The notes below the pieces were generated by a model. It had not been told where the DNA came from and ran no database searches. It was given only the letters and a program-made list of their open reading frames with translations. The position numbers and the translations under genes are program-made. Below, piece after piece: positions 46,768-55,476 of a DNA stretch of 64,000 bases. Location of the stretch: the NCBI GenBank assembly GCA_001829785.1, contig MICF01000001.1:124001-188000 (forward strand), read 5' to 3'. Within the stretch, counting starts at the first letter, position 1; each line of letters opens with the position of its first letter. This DNA comes from Sulfurimonas sp. RIFOXYD12_FULL_33_39 (GTDB taxonomy: Bacteria > Campylobacterota > Campylobacteria > Campylobacterales > Sulfurimonadaceae).

Positions 46768-47433
46768 TTATATAGAAAAATCACTATAATCATATTTTTG
46801 CAAATCTATATAATATTTTTTACCTATCATAACGATTCTGGAGTCATGCTTTGACTGCTCTTTAAACTTCTCTTTTATTTTTAGTATCTTTTTCTTTGAG
46901 AAATCTTTACTTTTTAAATATTTATTTAAAGAGATTAGTCTGCGGCTCTCAAACGGCTCTTCTTCTATCTCTTGCTCTTCAATTTCAGCTTCAAATAGTT
47001 CTTCTTCAACTTGCAATTCATTTTGTGGAGTGTTTAGCATAAATTTTGAAGAGATAGCACTCAATATATTTTTTAACTGTTCATCTTTTTCTTTATATAT
47101 CTGCTCAATTTTTATTCTCTCTTCAACTAGCATCTTCTCTTTTTGGTCTCTTAAACTTCTGGTTTCACTCTCAAGAGTTTCTACTTTTTGCTGAAGCTTG
47201 ACATTTTGCTCCTCAAGAAATTTATAATATCTGTCGTCTGCATGATGTGTTTGTGCTTTTATATTTGTTTTTTTTGCCGTCACCATTTGAGAGCTATCAT
47301 TAACATCAACTATAACAAGCTTTACACCATCTTCAACAATACTCTGCAATGAGCCTCTTCTTATCCTGTTATGAATCGCCTCTTTTGATACACCCAACTG
47401 CTCTGCAGCATCAGAAATAGTAAGCTTTGTCAT
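46768..47433 (-). CDS. DUF3972 family protein with N-terminal HTH
   Basis: A 221-residue protein. The first 60 residues hold an excisionase-like helix-turn-helix (ISDAAEQLGVSKEAIHNRIRRGSL). A long coiled coil follows (about residues 75-130), then an acidic stretch and a basic C-terminus. DUF3972 proteins are specific to Campylobacterota and probably bind DNA; the target is not known. It lies 11 nt after yajQ. Confidence 0.82.
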   Translation of the reverse strand: MTKLTISDAAEQLGVSKEAIHNRIRRGSLQSIVEDGVKLVIVDVNDSSQMVTAKKTNIKAQTHHADDRYYKFLEEQNVKLQQKVETLESETRSLRDQKEKMLVEERIKIEQIYKEKDEQLKNILSAISSKFMLNTPQNELQVEEELFEAEIEEQEIEEEPFESRRLISLNKYLKSKDFSKKKILKIKEKFKEQSKHDSRIVMIGKKYYIDLQKYDYSDFSI

Positions 47434-47444
47434 GTAAATAGCCT

Positions 47445-47942
47445 TTATCTCATATTTTCAAAAACTAAAGGAGCTTCCCACTCCATTGAGCGAATCGTAG
47501 AGATAACCTTTTGTAAATCATCTATTTTTCCACCTTTTACTCTAATTGAGTCACCCTCTATCTGCGCGGTTACTTTTAGTTTTAGGTTTTTAATCTCTGC
47601 CGTTATCTTTTTTGCCTCTTTTGAATCGATATAATCAACAATTTTAAACGTAACTTTTCTGTTGTTTCCACTTGAGTTTTCCGTTTTTAGCTCTTCTAAA
47701 ACTTTTGAGCTGAGATTTTGTTTCAAAAGTTTTGTTATAACAATATCTTTTAAAGCATCAAGTTTATTATCGCTGGATGCTATTAAGACCAATTGCTTAT
47801 CCTTTTCTTTATAATCAACTTCGTAAGTAGTCCCTTTAAAATCATAACGATTTGCAACCTCTTTATCAACAAGATTTATTGCATTTTTAAAACTTTGCAT
47901 ATCAATTTTTGCACTTATATCAAATGAATACTCTTTTGCCAT
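47445..47942 (-). CDS. yajQ: YajQ family nucleotide-binding protein
   Basis: A 165-residue YajQ protein (MAKEYSFDISAKIDMQSFKNAINLVDKEVANRYDFKG). Members bind RNA or nucleotides, and some bind c-di-GMP. The ATG at 47942 is used with GGAG 8 nt before it; a GTG at 47951 overlaps that site. Followed by the DUF3972 gene in the same unit. Confidence 0.93.
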   Translation of the reverse strand: MAKEYSFDISAKIDMQSFKNAINLVDKEVANRYDFKGTTYEVDYKEKDKQLVLIASSDNKLDALKDIVITKLLKQNLSSKVLEELKTENSSGNNRKVTFKIVDYIDSKEAKKITAEIKNLKLKVTAQIEGDSIRVKGGKIDDLQKVISTIRSMEWEAPLVFENMR

Positions 47943-48005
47943 AGCCGACACTCCATATTTAAAACTAACTGTTTTGATTATATAACAAACAAAATCTAAA
48001 ATAAC

Positions 48006-48689
48006 TTAAAAGCTTAATCCACCGCCGAAATTGATAAAATTCGGATCCATATAACCCTGCATTGAACTCTTTGCTCTTAGTTTTTCTATATCTGCTTTAC
48101 TTGAAATTCCCTGCGGACAAACAAGTGTACACTCATTGCAAAGTGTACAGTCCCATACTCCGTTTGTCTGAATCGTATCAATTTTATTTTTTTGATTTTG
48201 TTCTCGTTTATCACTAACATATCTCCAGATTCTAGTTAGCGAGAACGGTCCTAAGAATTCGCTATTAACGCTATAAACGGGACATGCACTATAACAAGAG
48301 CCGCATAAAATACAGTCGCTTTGAAGCTCATTTAATTTTTCGTCTATCTGTGAAAGTAAAATATTTTCTACCTCTATACTCTGCCATGCCTTTGCTTTTG
48401 CATTAAAACCATAAGCTTTATCCATATCTACAACCAAATCACGAATAACGGGAGCATTATTTAACGGCTCAATCAAATCTCCCTCTTTTACATGATATGA
48501 ACATGCCAAAACTTCTCTCCCGTTTACCCGCATAGCACAACTGCCGCATACACTGCTTCTGCATCCGCTGCTGTATGTCAAAGATGAGTCAATCGTAGTT
48601 TTTATCTCATTTAAAACTTCCAAAAGAGTTCTATTTTGTATCTCAACATCATACTCTATAATACTCTCTCGTTTTATATTAATCTTCAT
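48006..48689 (-). CDS. frdB: Fumarate reductase/succinate dehydrogenase-type iron-sulfur subunit
   Basis: A 227-residue iron-sulfur protein. The N-terminal 2Fe-2S set is C43, C48, C51, C63. The first ferredoxin motif is C126-x2-C129-x2-C132-x3-C136 (4Fe-4S). The second motif is C181-x2-C184-x2-C187-x3-C191; canonical FrdB/SdhB has a non-Cys residue at the position of C184 and holds a 3Fe-4S cluster, so this subunit probably carries a second 4Fe-4S cluster. The ATG at 48689 overlaps the end of the flavoprotein gene by 11 nt. No membrane-anchor gene follows. Confidence 0.9.
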   Translation of the reverse strand: MKINIKRESIIEYDVEIQNRTLLEVLNEIKTTIDSSLTYSSGCRSSVCGSCAMRVNGREVLACSYHVKEGDLIEPLNNAPVIRDLVVDMDKAYGFNAKAKAWQSIEVENILLSQIDEKLNELQSDCILCGSCYSACPVYSVNSEFLGPFSLTRIWRYVSDKREQNQKNKIDTIQTNGVWDCTLCNECTLVCPQGISSKADIEKLRAKSSMQGYMDPNFINFGGGLSF

Positions 48690-50286
48690 AACTAACCGTC
48701 CCATTATTATCTATAACCGTGTGAAACATAAATTTATTATCTGAATTTGGAAAATCAACTCTAAAATGAGCACCCCTACTCTCATCTCGATTTATTGCAG
48801 AGATTAAAATAAGCTCACTTATCTCTAACATATTTTTAAACTCCAAAAACTCTATCAAGTTTGTGTTATACTCTTTTGTTTTATCTCCTACTCCCATTTT
48901 TGAGAGATTACGTTTCATCTTTTTTACTTCATCTAAAACACTTTGCAACTCAGTTTTATCTCTTTTAATTCCTACATGTTTATAAAACAGTTCGCCTAAT
49001 TTTGCTTGATTTTCATAAAAATTCATCTCGTTTGTATAATTCATTATAATTGTAATATTTTTTTCAAAAATGGTTTTTTGTTCTGTTATATCTACTTCTT
49101 TATCAAAATTTTTAGCATATATTGCAGCATTTTCTCCGGCTTGTTTACCAAACACGACTAACTCCAAAAGAGAATTTCCACCTAGTCTGTTTGCTCCATG
49201 AATCTTGTGGTTTGCACACTCTCCGACTGCGAAAAGCCCATTTATACATGTAGAAGAGTTTTCATCGACTTCAATGCCGCCCATCGTGTAATGTGCGGCA
49301 GGTTTAATCGGTATCAAATCAGACAAAACGTCTATATTTTCATATAGCTTTGCCAATTTTGCCTCTTGAGGCAGCTCGTTTTCTATAAACTCTGCTCCTA
49401 AATGACGAATATCAAGATAGATATCCTCGCCTTTTTTTATCTCATCATATATAGCTTGAGAGACCTCATCGCGAGGCGCCAACTCATTTGTGAAGCGTTC
49501 TAATTTAGAGTTTACAAGATAACCTCCTGCGCCTCTTGCACTCTCAGATATAAGAATAGAGGAGTTTTTAAGTGCAGTCGGATGAAACTGTATAAATTCC
49601 ATATCACTTACTCTTGCTCCTGCTCTTAGCGCGGCCGCAATTCCGTCTCCGGTTTGAGCAGTTGAGTTTGTTGAATATTTGTGAAAAATTCTACTGTATC
49701 CGCCGGTAGCTACAATAACACTTGGGGATTTATAAATCTCTATTTCACCGCTTCTTTTATTTAGCACGCTTACACCGCACACATAACTTTTGTTATCGTT
49801 ATCTTTGTTTGTTATAAATTCTAGCAAATATCTCTCATTTAAAATTTCTATTTTTGCTTCCAAACATCTGTCATAAAGTGTATGAAGAATTTTAAGTCCC
49901 GTATAGTCTTGTGCGTAACATGCGCGAGCGGCGTATGCGCCACCTAGTTTTCTTTGTGCAATTTTTGACTCTTTTGTTCTGCTAAAAGGAACTCCGATGC
50001 TATCAAGCCACTTAACTGCTTTTGGTGCCTCATTGCACATATATCTTACACTTTTTTCATCTGCTAACGCATTTGCTGATTTGAGAGTATTTTGTACATG
50101 TATCTCTATGCTGTCCCCATTTTCCTGCGATAAAACTGCATTTATACCACCTTGAGCCATACATGTTTGGCTTCTTGTAGGATACTCTTTTGTTATAATG
50201 ATTACTTTTGCACCGCTCTTATAAGCATTCAAAGCAGCTACAAGAGCCGCTCCCCCTGCTCCTACAACTATTACACTATTATTCAT
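48679..50286 (-). CDS. frdA: Fumarate reductase/succinate dehydrogenase-type flavoprotein
   Basis: A 535-residue FAD protein. VVGAGGAALVAALNAYKSGAKV binds FAD. In canonical FrdA/SdhA the motif RSHT carries the His that links covalently to FAD; here it is RSQT, with Gln40, so FAD is probably not covalent. E. coli FrdA mutants of that His keep fumarate reduction but lose succinate oxidation. The active-site region is HPTALKNSSILISESARGAGGYLV and GANRLGGNSLLE. The ATG at 50286 follows AAGGAAGAG. There is no Tat signal, so it is cytoplasmic. Aspartate oxidase is less likely given the FrdB partner. Confidence 0.88.
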   Translation of the reverse strand: MNNSVIVVGAGGAALVAALNAYKSGAKVIIITKEYPTRSQTCMAQGGINAVLSQENGDSIEIHVQNTLKSANALADEKSVRYMCNEAPKAVKWLDSIGVPFSRTKESKIAQRKLGGAYAARACYAQDYTGLKILHTLYDRCLEAKIEILNERYLLEFITNKDNDNKSYVCGVSVLNKRSGEIEIYKSPSVIVATGGYSRIFHKYSTNSTAQTGDGIAAALRAGARVSDMEFIQFHPTALKNSSILISESARGAGGYLVNSKLERFTNELAPRDEVSQAIYDEIKKGEDIYLDIRHLGAEFIENELPQEAKLAKLYENIDVLSDLIPIKPAAHYTMGGIEVDENSSTCINGLFAVGECANHKIHGANRLGGNSLLELVVFGKQAGENAAIYAKNFDKEVDITEQKTIFEKNITIIMNYTNEMNFYENQAKLGELFYKHVGIKRDKTELQSVLDEVKKMKRNLSKMGVGDKTKEYNTNLIEFLEFKNMLEISELILISAINRDESRGAHFRVDFPNSDNKFMFHTVIDNNGTVSYED

Positions 50287-52873
50287 TCTCTTCCTTATGT
50301 ACACATATCTCTATTATAAATTTTGCGCCGTCTTTAATATTTTGGGCATATATTTTACCGTTACGGTGCTGCTCAATAATATTTTTTGACATGTTAAGAC
50401 CAAGTCCCGTACCGTTTTTATCAAGTTTTGTAGAGAAGTAAGGGTCAAAAATTTTATCTATTATATCTTCGGCTATACCTCCGGCATTATCGCTTATCTC
50501 CATTACGGCAACATCACCTCTGTCATAGCTTTTAATAACTATTTGTGCATCTTTTACACTATATTGTCTAAACTGCTCTTTTGCATTATTTATTATATTG
50601 AGTACAACTTGAATATACTCGTTTTTATACAACATGACTCTATTTTTTGAACCTAACTCTAAACATAAATCTATATTTTCAGATGACAAACTATCTTCAA
50701 GAAGTCCATAAGCCTGTGATATAGGACTGTTTAAACTTGTCTCTTCCTTAAGCTTGTTTGGCTTATGAAAATTGCTAAAATCTGAAACGATGCTGCTTAA
50801 ATTCTGAGTATTTAAAGCAATTTTGTTTAACTTCTCATTTAAAAACTCTAAAAAATCATCTCTTTGTTTTTTATTGCATAAATCATACTCTTCAAGTTCT
50901 ATTGCCATCACCATAGATATATGCAGTGCTGAAATTGCACTAAGAGGCTGTTTCCACTGATGCGCTATCATGCTGACAATCTCTCCCATTTGAACCAACC
51001 TAGATTTATGAAGCAGATATGTATCTTTTTTTTGCATTTCACTGACTGCAGAAGAGACCTTTGATTCAAGTGTTTTATTTAACTCTAGCAGTTCATCTTT
51101 TAACCTCTCCAATTCAATATTTTTTCTATTTAAAAGATTTTGCTTATAAAAAACTATGAAAAATATAAATATTATAAAAATAATAACCTCTTTTAAATAC
51201 CCAAAATTTACATTTTTGACATAGTTTATCGATGCCCATTCGCTGAAAAAATTGTTAATGTCCGAGTGCTTAATACTTTTTGAGAGTTTTTCAAAAATTT
51301 CAAATAACATGTAGTTATCGTCACTAACACCAAAAGATATGCCTACCTTATCATCAAATTGCCCAGATATTTTTAAATTTTTGTTTTGTATATTTTTAAA
51401 AACGTAAGCAGTTGTTATTAGATTATCTATATAACCGTAATATTTTCCCTCTTCAACACCCTTAAATCCATCTTTTAACGACTCCACATAGTTTAATTTA
51501 ATATTAGGGTATCTTCTTTTTAAATCTAATGTGAAAGCATTTTTTTCAATGACGGCAAGCTCTTTATCTAAAATATTCTCGATATCAAGTATATAGTGTT
51601 CTTGTGTATTTGTAACTATAACCAACGGTTCATAGTGATAGGGAGTCGTATATTTAACTCCATTTTCTTTTTGCGAATTATTTGCAATCGGAAGCAAATC
51701 ACACTTTTTATCTATAACTGCTTGAAGTGACTCTTCCCATGTTTTTGTATATACAAGTTTATATGGAATTTTTACGCTCTCTTTTGCTAAATTTAAAATA
51801 TTGGAGCCTATACCGATAAATTTACCCTCTTCAATAGCACTTATAGGAAGTGAAGATGGAGCAACGCATACATGTATTTCTCCTTTTTGCCTTAAATATC
51901 TCTCCTCTTCGTCGCTTAAGAGCCTCTCTTTGATACTAAATATGGCTCTATCTAAATTAACATCTGATTCTACCAATCCCATAACTCTATATATATCTAA
52001 AATTCTCTCTACTTTGTTTTTTTCGATACTTCCAAGCGGTATATTATTTACGTAAGAGAGTTTTTTAAGTTCAAGTGCTTCAAACATCAAAGCATCTCTT
52101 GACTTCTTTGAAGAGTTGTATTTTTTATAAATGATATCAACAGTCTCTTCTATATTATCAAAAGCATACTCCCAACCTCTTAACGATGCCCTTTTAAAAG
52201 CATCACTTCTCTGAGGATATTTTGTCGCTTCTTCTTGTGACGTGAAAAGGATATCGCCGTAAAAATCAAATCCTCTATCTTTTGGAGAAAAAAGCTTAAA
52301 CTCCACACCTTTTTTATTTAATAAATATGGCTCATTTGAGATATAACCGGTATATAAGTCTATATTTTTACTTATCAAATCTTCAATATTAAACGTATGA
52401 CTTTTAAATTCTATGCTCTTTTTGTCAGTATTGGTCGAGTTTATCATTGCATAAACAGATACTGCCTCAACTGCATCCTGTGTTATCATAACCTTTTTAC
52501 CTGCAAAATCCTTTACATCTTTTATACCTGATGATTGCAGTGCAATTAAAGTAATGGGCGATGATTGAAAAATTGCACTTAAGAGACAAATATCTTTACC
52601 TTTTGCATAGTACCAGATTAGGCTTGAGCGCCCAATGCCGTAAGTTGTTTTTCCTCTTAATACATCAGAGACAACGTCGGTCTCATATTTAAACTTTTTT
52701 ATATCTACGTCAAAACCCTCTTCTTTGTAAAAGCCTTTCTCTTTGGCTATATAATAACCGGCAAACTGAAACTGATCTAACCACTGAAGCTGCAAAGAGA
52801 CCTTCTGTATAGGTTGATTTTGTGAAGCAGAAAGAGAGATAAACAGAGATAAAATAATAAATAGATACTTCAT
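50279..52873 (-). CDS. Orphan sensor histidine kinase with two periplasmic binding domains
   Basis: An 864-residue protein. Signal peptide, then an NMT1/THI5-like binding domain (QLQWLDQFQFAGYYIAKEKGFYKEEGF, about residues 25-310), then a second SBP_bac_3-like domain (about 330-545), one membrane helix near 575, a coiled coil and a kinase with the H-box MIAHQWKQPLSAIS near residue 635 and an ATPase with SDNAGGI and GTGLGLNMSK. No response regulator is adjacent. Its stop overlaps the frdA start region by 8 nt, hinting that the two genes share a transcript. Ligands unknown. Confidence 0.9.
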   Translation of the reverse strand: MKYLFIILSLFISLSASQNQPIQKVSLQLQWLDQFQFAGYYIAKEKGFYKEEGFDVDIKKFKYETDVVSDVLRGKTTYGIGRSSLIWYYAKGKDICLLSAIFQSSPITLIALQSSGIKDVKDFAGKKVMITQDAVEAVSVYAMINSTNTDKKSIEFKSHTFNIEDLISKNIDLYTGYISNEPYLLNKKGVEFKLFSPKDRGFDFYGDILFTSQEEATKYPQRSDAFKRASLRGWEYAFDNIEETVDIIYKKYNSSKKSRDALMFEALELKKLSYVNNIPLGSIEKNKVERILDIYRVMGLVESDVNLDRAIFSIKERLLSDEEERYLRQKGEIHVCVAPSSLPISAIEEGKFIGIGSNILNLAKESVKIPYKLVYTKTWEESLQAVIDKKCDLLPIANNSQKENGVKYTTPYHYEPLVIVTNTQEHYILDIENILDKELAVIEKNAFTLDLKRRYPNIKLNYVESLKDGFKGVEEGKYYGYIDNLITTAYVFKNIQNKNLKISGQFDDKVGISFGVSDDNYMLFEIFEKLSKSIKHSDINNFFSEWASINYVKNVNFGYLKEVIIFIIFIFFIVFYKQNLLNRKNIELERLKDELLELNKTLESKVSSAVSEMQKKDTYLLHKSRLVQMGEIVSMIAHQWKQPLSAISALHISMVMAIELEEYDLCNKKQRDDFLEFLNEKLNKIALNTQNLSSIVSDFSNFHKPNKLKEETSLNSPISQAYGLLEDSLSSENIDLCLELGSKNRVMLYKNEYIQVVLNIINNAKEQFRQYSVKDAQIVIKSYDRGDVAVMEISDNAGGIAEDIIDKIFDPYFSTKLDKNGTGLGLNMSKNIIEQHRNGKIYAQNIKDGAKFIIEICVHKEENE

Positions 52874-52893
52874 AGATTCACGCTCCTGCTAAA

Positions 52894-53250
52894 TTATATC
52901 ATAAGGGTCAAAATGTAGTATCTTGCAACCCTTAAACTTCCGGCAATTATAACAAACCAAACAAACTCAAGTCTAACAATACCTGCAACTAATGTTAGCG
53001 GATCACCTATTATGGGTAGCCATGAAAGTACGAGTGCATAGTAACCGTATAGATGTCCGTAATCGTAAGCCTTTGTTCCTATTTTTGATGATAAAAGTTT
53101 TGTTTTTGTTTTTTCATAAAGCAGGTAACCTAAAAAGTAGTTCAATATAACGGCAAGCACATTACCCAATGAGGCAAAAATAAGCGCATTAGAGTTTGGC
53201 ATACCGTTAGCTAAAACTGCGAGAAAAGCGACTTCTGAACTAAAAGGCAA
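52894..53250 (-). CDS. YqaA/DedA-like (VTT domain) membrane protein, start uncertain
   Basis: A 118-residue frame from a TTG at 53250, shorter than typical YqaA proteins. The open frame continues upstream and encodes TEFALFLSSFLAATVLPF, as expected for the missing N-terminal helix. No ATG, GTG or TTG lies in that extension, but an ATT at 53298 is 5 nt after the stop of the dehydrogenase gene and would restore a family-like N-terminus. The family pattern is FSSEVAFLAVLANG and GYYALVLSWLPIIGDPLTLVAG. The start codon, or a truncation, needs proof. Confidence 0.7.
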   Translation of the reverse strand: MPFSSEVAFLAVLANGMPNSNALIFASLGNVLAVILNYFLGYLLYEKTKTKLLSSKIGTKAYDYGHLYGYYALVLSWLPIIGDPLTLVAGIVRLEFVWFVIIAGSLRVARYYILTLMI

Positions 53251-53303
53251 AACGGTAGCCGCTAAAAAAGAGGATAAAAAAAGAGCAAATTCAGTAATAG
53301 TAG

Positions 53304-54230
53304 CTACTTTTGAAAAGATTTTATATTTTCAATAACAGAAGCAATAAGTCTATCTCTCGCTTCTACGCTTGCCCAAGCAATATGAGGAGTTATGTAGAGT
53401 CTATCCCTATTTTTTACATGTAAAAAAGGATGGTTTTCTTCCATAGGCTCTTTTGTTAAAACATCAAGAGCAAAGTAGATACTCTTCTCGTCAATTATTC
53501 GTGCAATAGCCCTCTCATTGATGATACCGCCGCGTCCAATATTTAAAATAACTGCATTTTCTTTACATATTAACAGTTGTTCATAGTCCAAAAGATTGTC
53601 TGTTTTTTCATTTAAAGGTGCGTGAATAGAGATGATATCACAAGTTTTTAGAAGTTCTTCCAGCTCTACATGTATAAAATCTTTTGAGCTATTTTTACCG
53701 CTTGTAGAGTAGTAGCATATCTCTATTCCAAACGCTTTTGCTATATTTGCAACACCGCGACCTATAGCGCCTAAACCTATAACTCCCCATCTTTTGCCTT
53801 TTATCTCAAAAAACGGTTTTGAAATATCGGTAAAGATTTTACTTCTTGAGTATGAGCCATCTTTAACATACTCATCATAATACTTTGAGTGTCCTATAAG
53901 ATAAAAGAGCATTGAAAACGTATGCTGTATTACTGAGTCTGTAGAGTAACCTGCTACATTTTTTACCTCTATACCTCTTCTTTTTGCGGCGTCCAAATCA
54001 ACATTATTCATACCTGTTGCGGCAACACAGATAAGTTTTAATGTTGGTGTATTTAACATGTGAGTTTCTGATATAACAACTTTGTTAGTAACAATAACAT
54101 CGCAATGCATTATTCTTTCTTGTGTCTCATTAGGAGAAGTTGTTTGAAAAACTTTAACATCCCCAAGTTTAAAAAACCTGCTTAAATCCGATTCGCCGAA
54201 TGTTAAAGCGTCAAGTAAAACAATTTTCAT
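53304..54230 (-). CDS. D-isomer 2-hydroxyacid dehydrogenase
   Basis: A 308-residue NAD-dependent dehydrogenase. Motifs: GYSTDSVIQHTFSML, the Rossmann loop WGVIGLGAIGRGVANIAKAFG, then HAPLNEKT and LNIGRGGIINE, and the catalytic His in YITPHIAWAS. It may reduce hydroxypyruvate or a similar acid. The spacing to purT upstream is 15 nt. Confidence 0.92.
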   Translation of the reverse strand: MKIVLLDALTFGESDLSRFFKLGDVKVFQTTSPNETQERIMHCDVIVTNKVVISETHMLNTPTLKLICVAATGMNNVDLDAAKRRGIEVKNVAGYSTDSVIQHTFSMLFYLIGHSKYYDEYVKDGSYSRSKIFTDISKPFFEIKGKRWGVIGLGAIGRGVANIAKAFGIEICYYSTSGKNSSKDFIHVELEELLKTCDIISIHAPLNEKTDNLLDYEQLLICKENAVILNIGRGGIINERAIARIIDEKSIYFALDVLTKEPMEENHPFLHVKNRDRLYITPHIAWASVEARDRLIASVIENIKSFQK

Positions 54231-54245
54231 GCCTGTCTTTTCTCT

Positions 54246-55409
54246 TTAAATGTCTTTAATTTTTGTTATTAATTCTCTTGATTTTGACAGTGCTTTTTGT
54301 ACTTCATCAAAAACAAGTGCAACAGCAAGTCTTCTGCCTTTATGAGCTTCTGGCTTACCAAAAACTCTAACAAAACTATTATCACTAAATAGACTATCAT
54401 CCACATCAATAACAGGAGCATAGTTGTGAGCCTCTGATTTAAATGCCGCAGATGCACCGGAACCATAAAACGTAAAGCCTAAAGGAAGTCCTAAAACTGC
54501 TCTTAAATGAAGTGCAAACTCGCTTTGAGACTGTGTTATAAGCGTAACCATTCCCGTATCATGCGGACGAGGAGAAACTTCTGAGAAATAAACTTCATCA
54601 CCCTTTACAAAAAGCTCTACTCCAAAAATACCTCTGCCACCTAGACCATCCGTAATTTTCTTAGCTATCTCTTGTGAACGCTCTTTTGCTAGCTCGCTCA
54701 TCTGCATCGGCTGCCATGAAAAAACATAATCGCCGTCTCTTTGCTCATGACCTATAGGTTCACAAAAAACAGTCTCTTTGCCGTTTCTAGCCGTAAGCAT
54801 CGTTATCTCATAATCAAAATCAATAAATGCTTCAACTATAAGTTCGCTTGCATCGCCTCTTGCCTCTTTAGCCATCTCCCAGGATGCAGGAATATCATCA
54901 ATGCTTCTTGCCACACTTTGACCATGCCCAGACGAGCTCATAACAGGTTTTATAACACATGGGAATCCCATACGTTTTGCCGCTTCCTTTAAACCCTCTT
55001 GTGTCGTTACAAACTCATAAGGTCCTGTTTTAAGCCCTAACGCTTCTGCGGCAAATGTACGAATATTTTTTCTATTCATAGTTTTACTAACAGCATCAGC
55101 ATTTGGAATAACGTTATACCCATTTTTCTCAGCCTCAAAAAGTGCATCTATACTGATTGCCTCTATCTCTGGTAAAATATAATCAGGTTTTTCACGGTAA
55201 ATAATTTCTAAAACTGCATCTTTATTTTGCATATTTACGACGTATGAGCGGTGTGCTACATGATGAGCGGGTGCATTTTCATATCTATCAACTGCTACAA
55301 CCTCAAGACCGAGCCTTTGAGCCTCTATTGCGACCTCACGACCTAGTTCGCCTGAGCCTAGTAACATGATTTTTTTTGAATTTGATTTTAGCGGAGCGGA
55401 GAATTGCAT
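54246..55409 (-). CDS. purT: Formate-dependent phosphoribosylglycinamide formyltransferase
   Basis: 387 residues of the ATP-grasp enzyme PurT, which uses formate and ATP to formylate GAR in purine synthesis. Motifs: [24 protein letters not shown], then [20 protein letters not shown] and [29 protein letters not shown] promoter lies 28 nt upstream and its GAAGGAAT ribosome site is inside a hairpin with AATTCCTTC. Confidence 0.96.
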   Translation of the reverse strand: MQFSAPLKSNSKKIMLLGSGELGREVAIEAQRLGLEVVAVDRYENAPAHHVAHRSYVVNMQNKDAVLEIIYREKPDYILPEIEAISIDALFEAEKNGYNVIPNADAVSKTMNRKNIRTFAAEALGLKTGPYEFVTTQEGLKEAAKRMGFPCVIKPVMSSSGHGQSVARSIDDIPASWEMAKEARGDASELIVEAFIDFDYEITMLTARNGKETVFCEPIGHEQRDGDYVFSWQPMQMSELAKERSQEIAKKITDGLGGRGIFGVELFVKGDEVYFSEVSPRPHDTGMVTLITQSQSEFALHLRAVLGLPLGFTFYGSGASAAFKSEAHNYAPVIDVDDSLFSDNSFVRVFGKPEAHKGRRLAVALVFDEVQKALSKSRELITKIKDI

Positions 55410-55412
55410 AAA

Positions 55413-55442
55413 AATTCCTTCTTTTTTATTGAAGGAATTATA
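55413..55442 (-). promoter_or_regulatory. purT promoter with hairpin over its ribosome binding site
   Basis: TATAAT on the minus strand occupies 55442-55437. AATTCCTTC (55439-55431) pairs perfectly with GAAGGAATT (55421-55413), which contains the purT Shine-Dalgarno. A transcript started at this promoter would lose most of the first arm, but a read-through transcript from flgE would keep the full hairpin. Confidence 0.6.
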
Positions 55443-55450
55443 TCCAAATC

Positions 55451-55476
55451 GGATTAAAACCTTATTGTTTTAATCC
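55451..55476 (-). terminator. Hairpin at the flgE stop codon
   Basis: GGATTAAAAC and GTTTTAATCC form a perfect 10-bp stem with a 6-base loop that contains the flgE TAA (55464-55462). No long U run follows, so termination may be partial. Confidence 0.6.
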
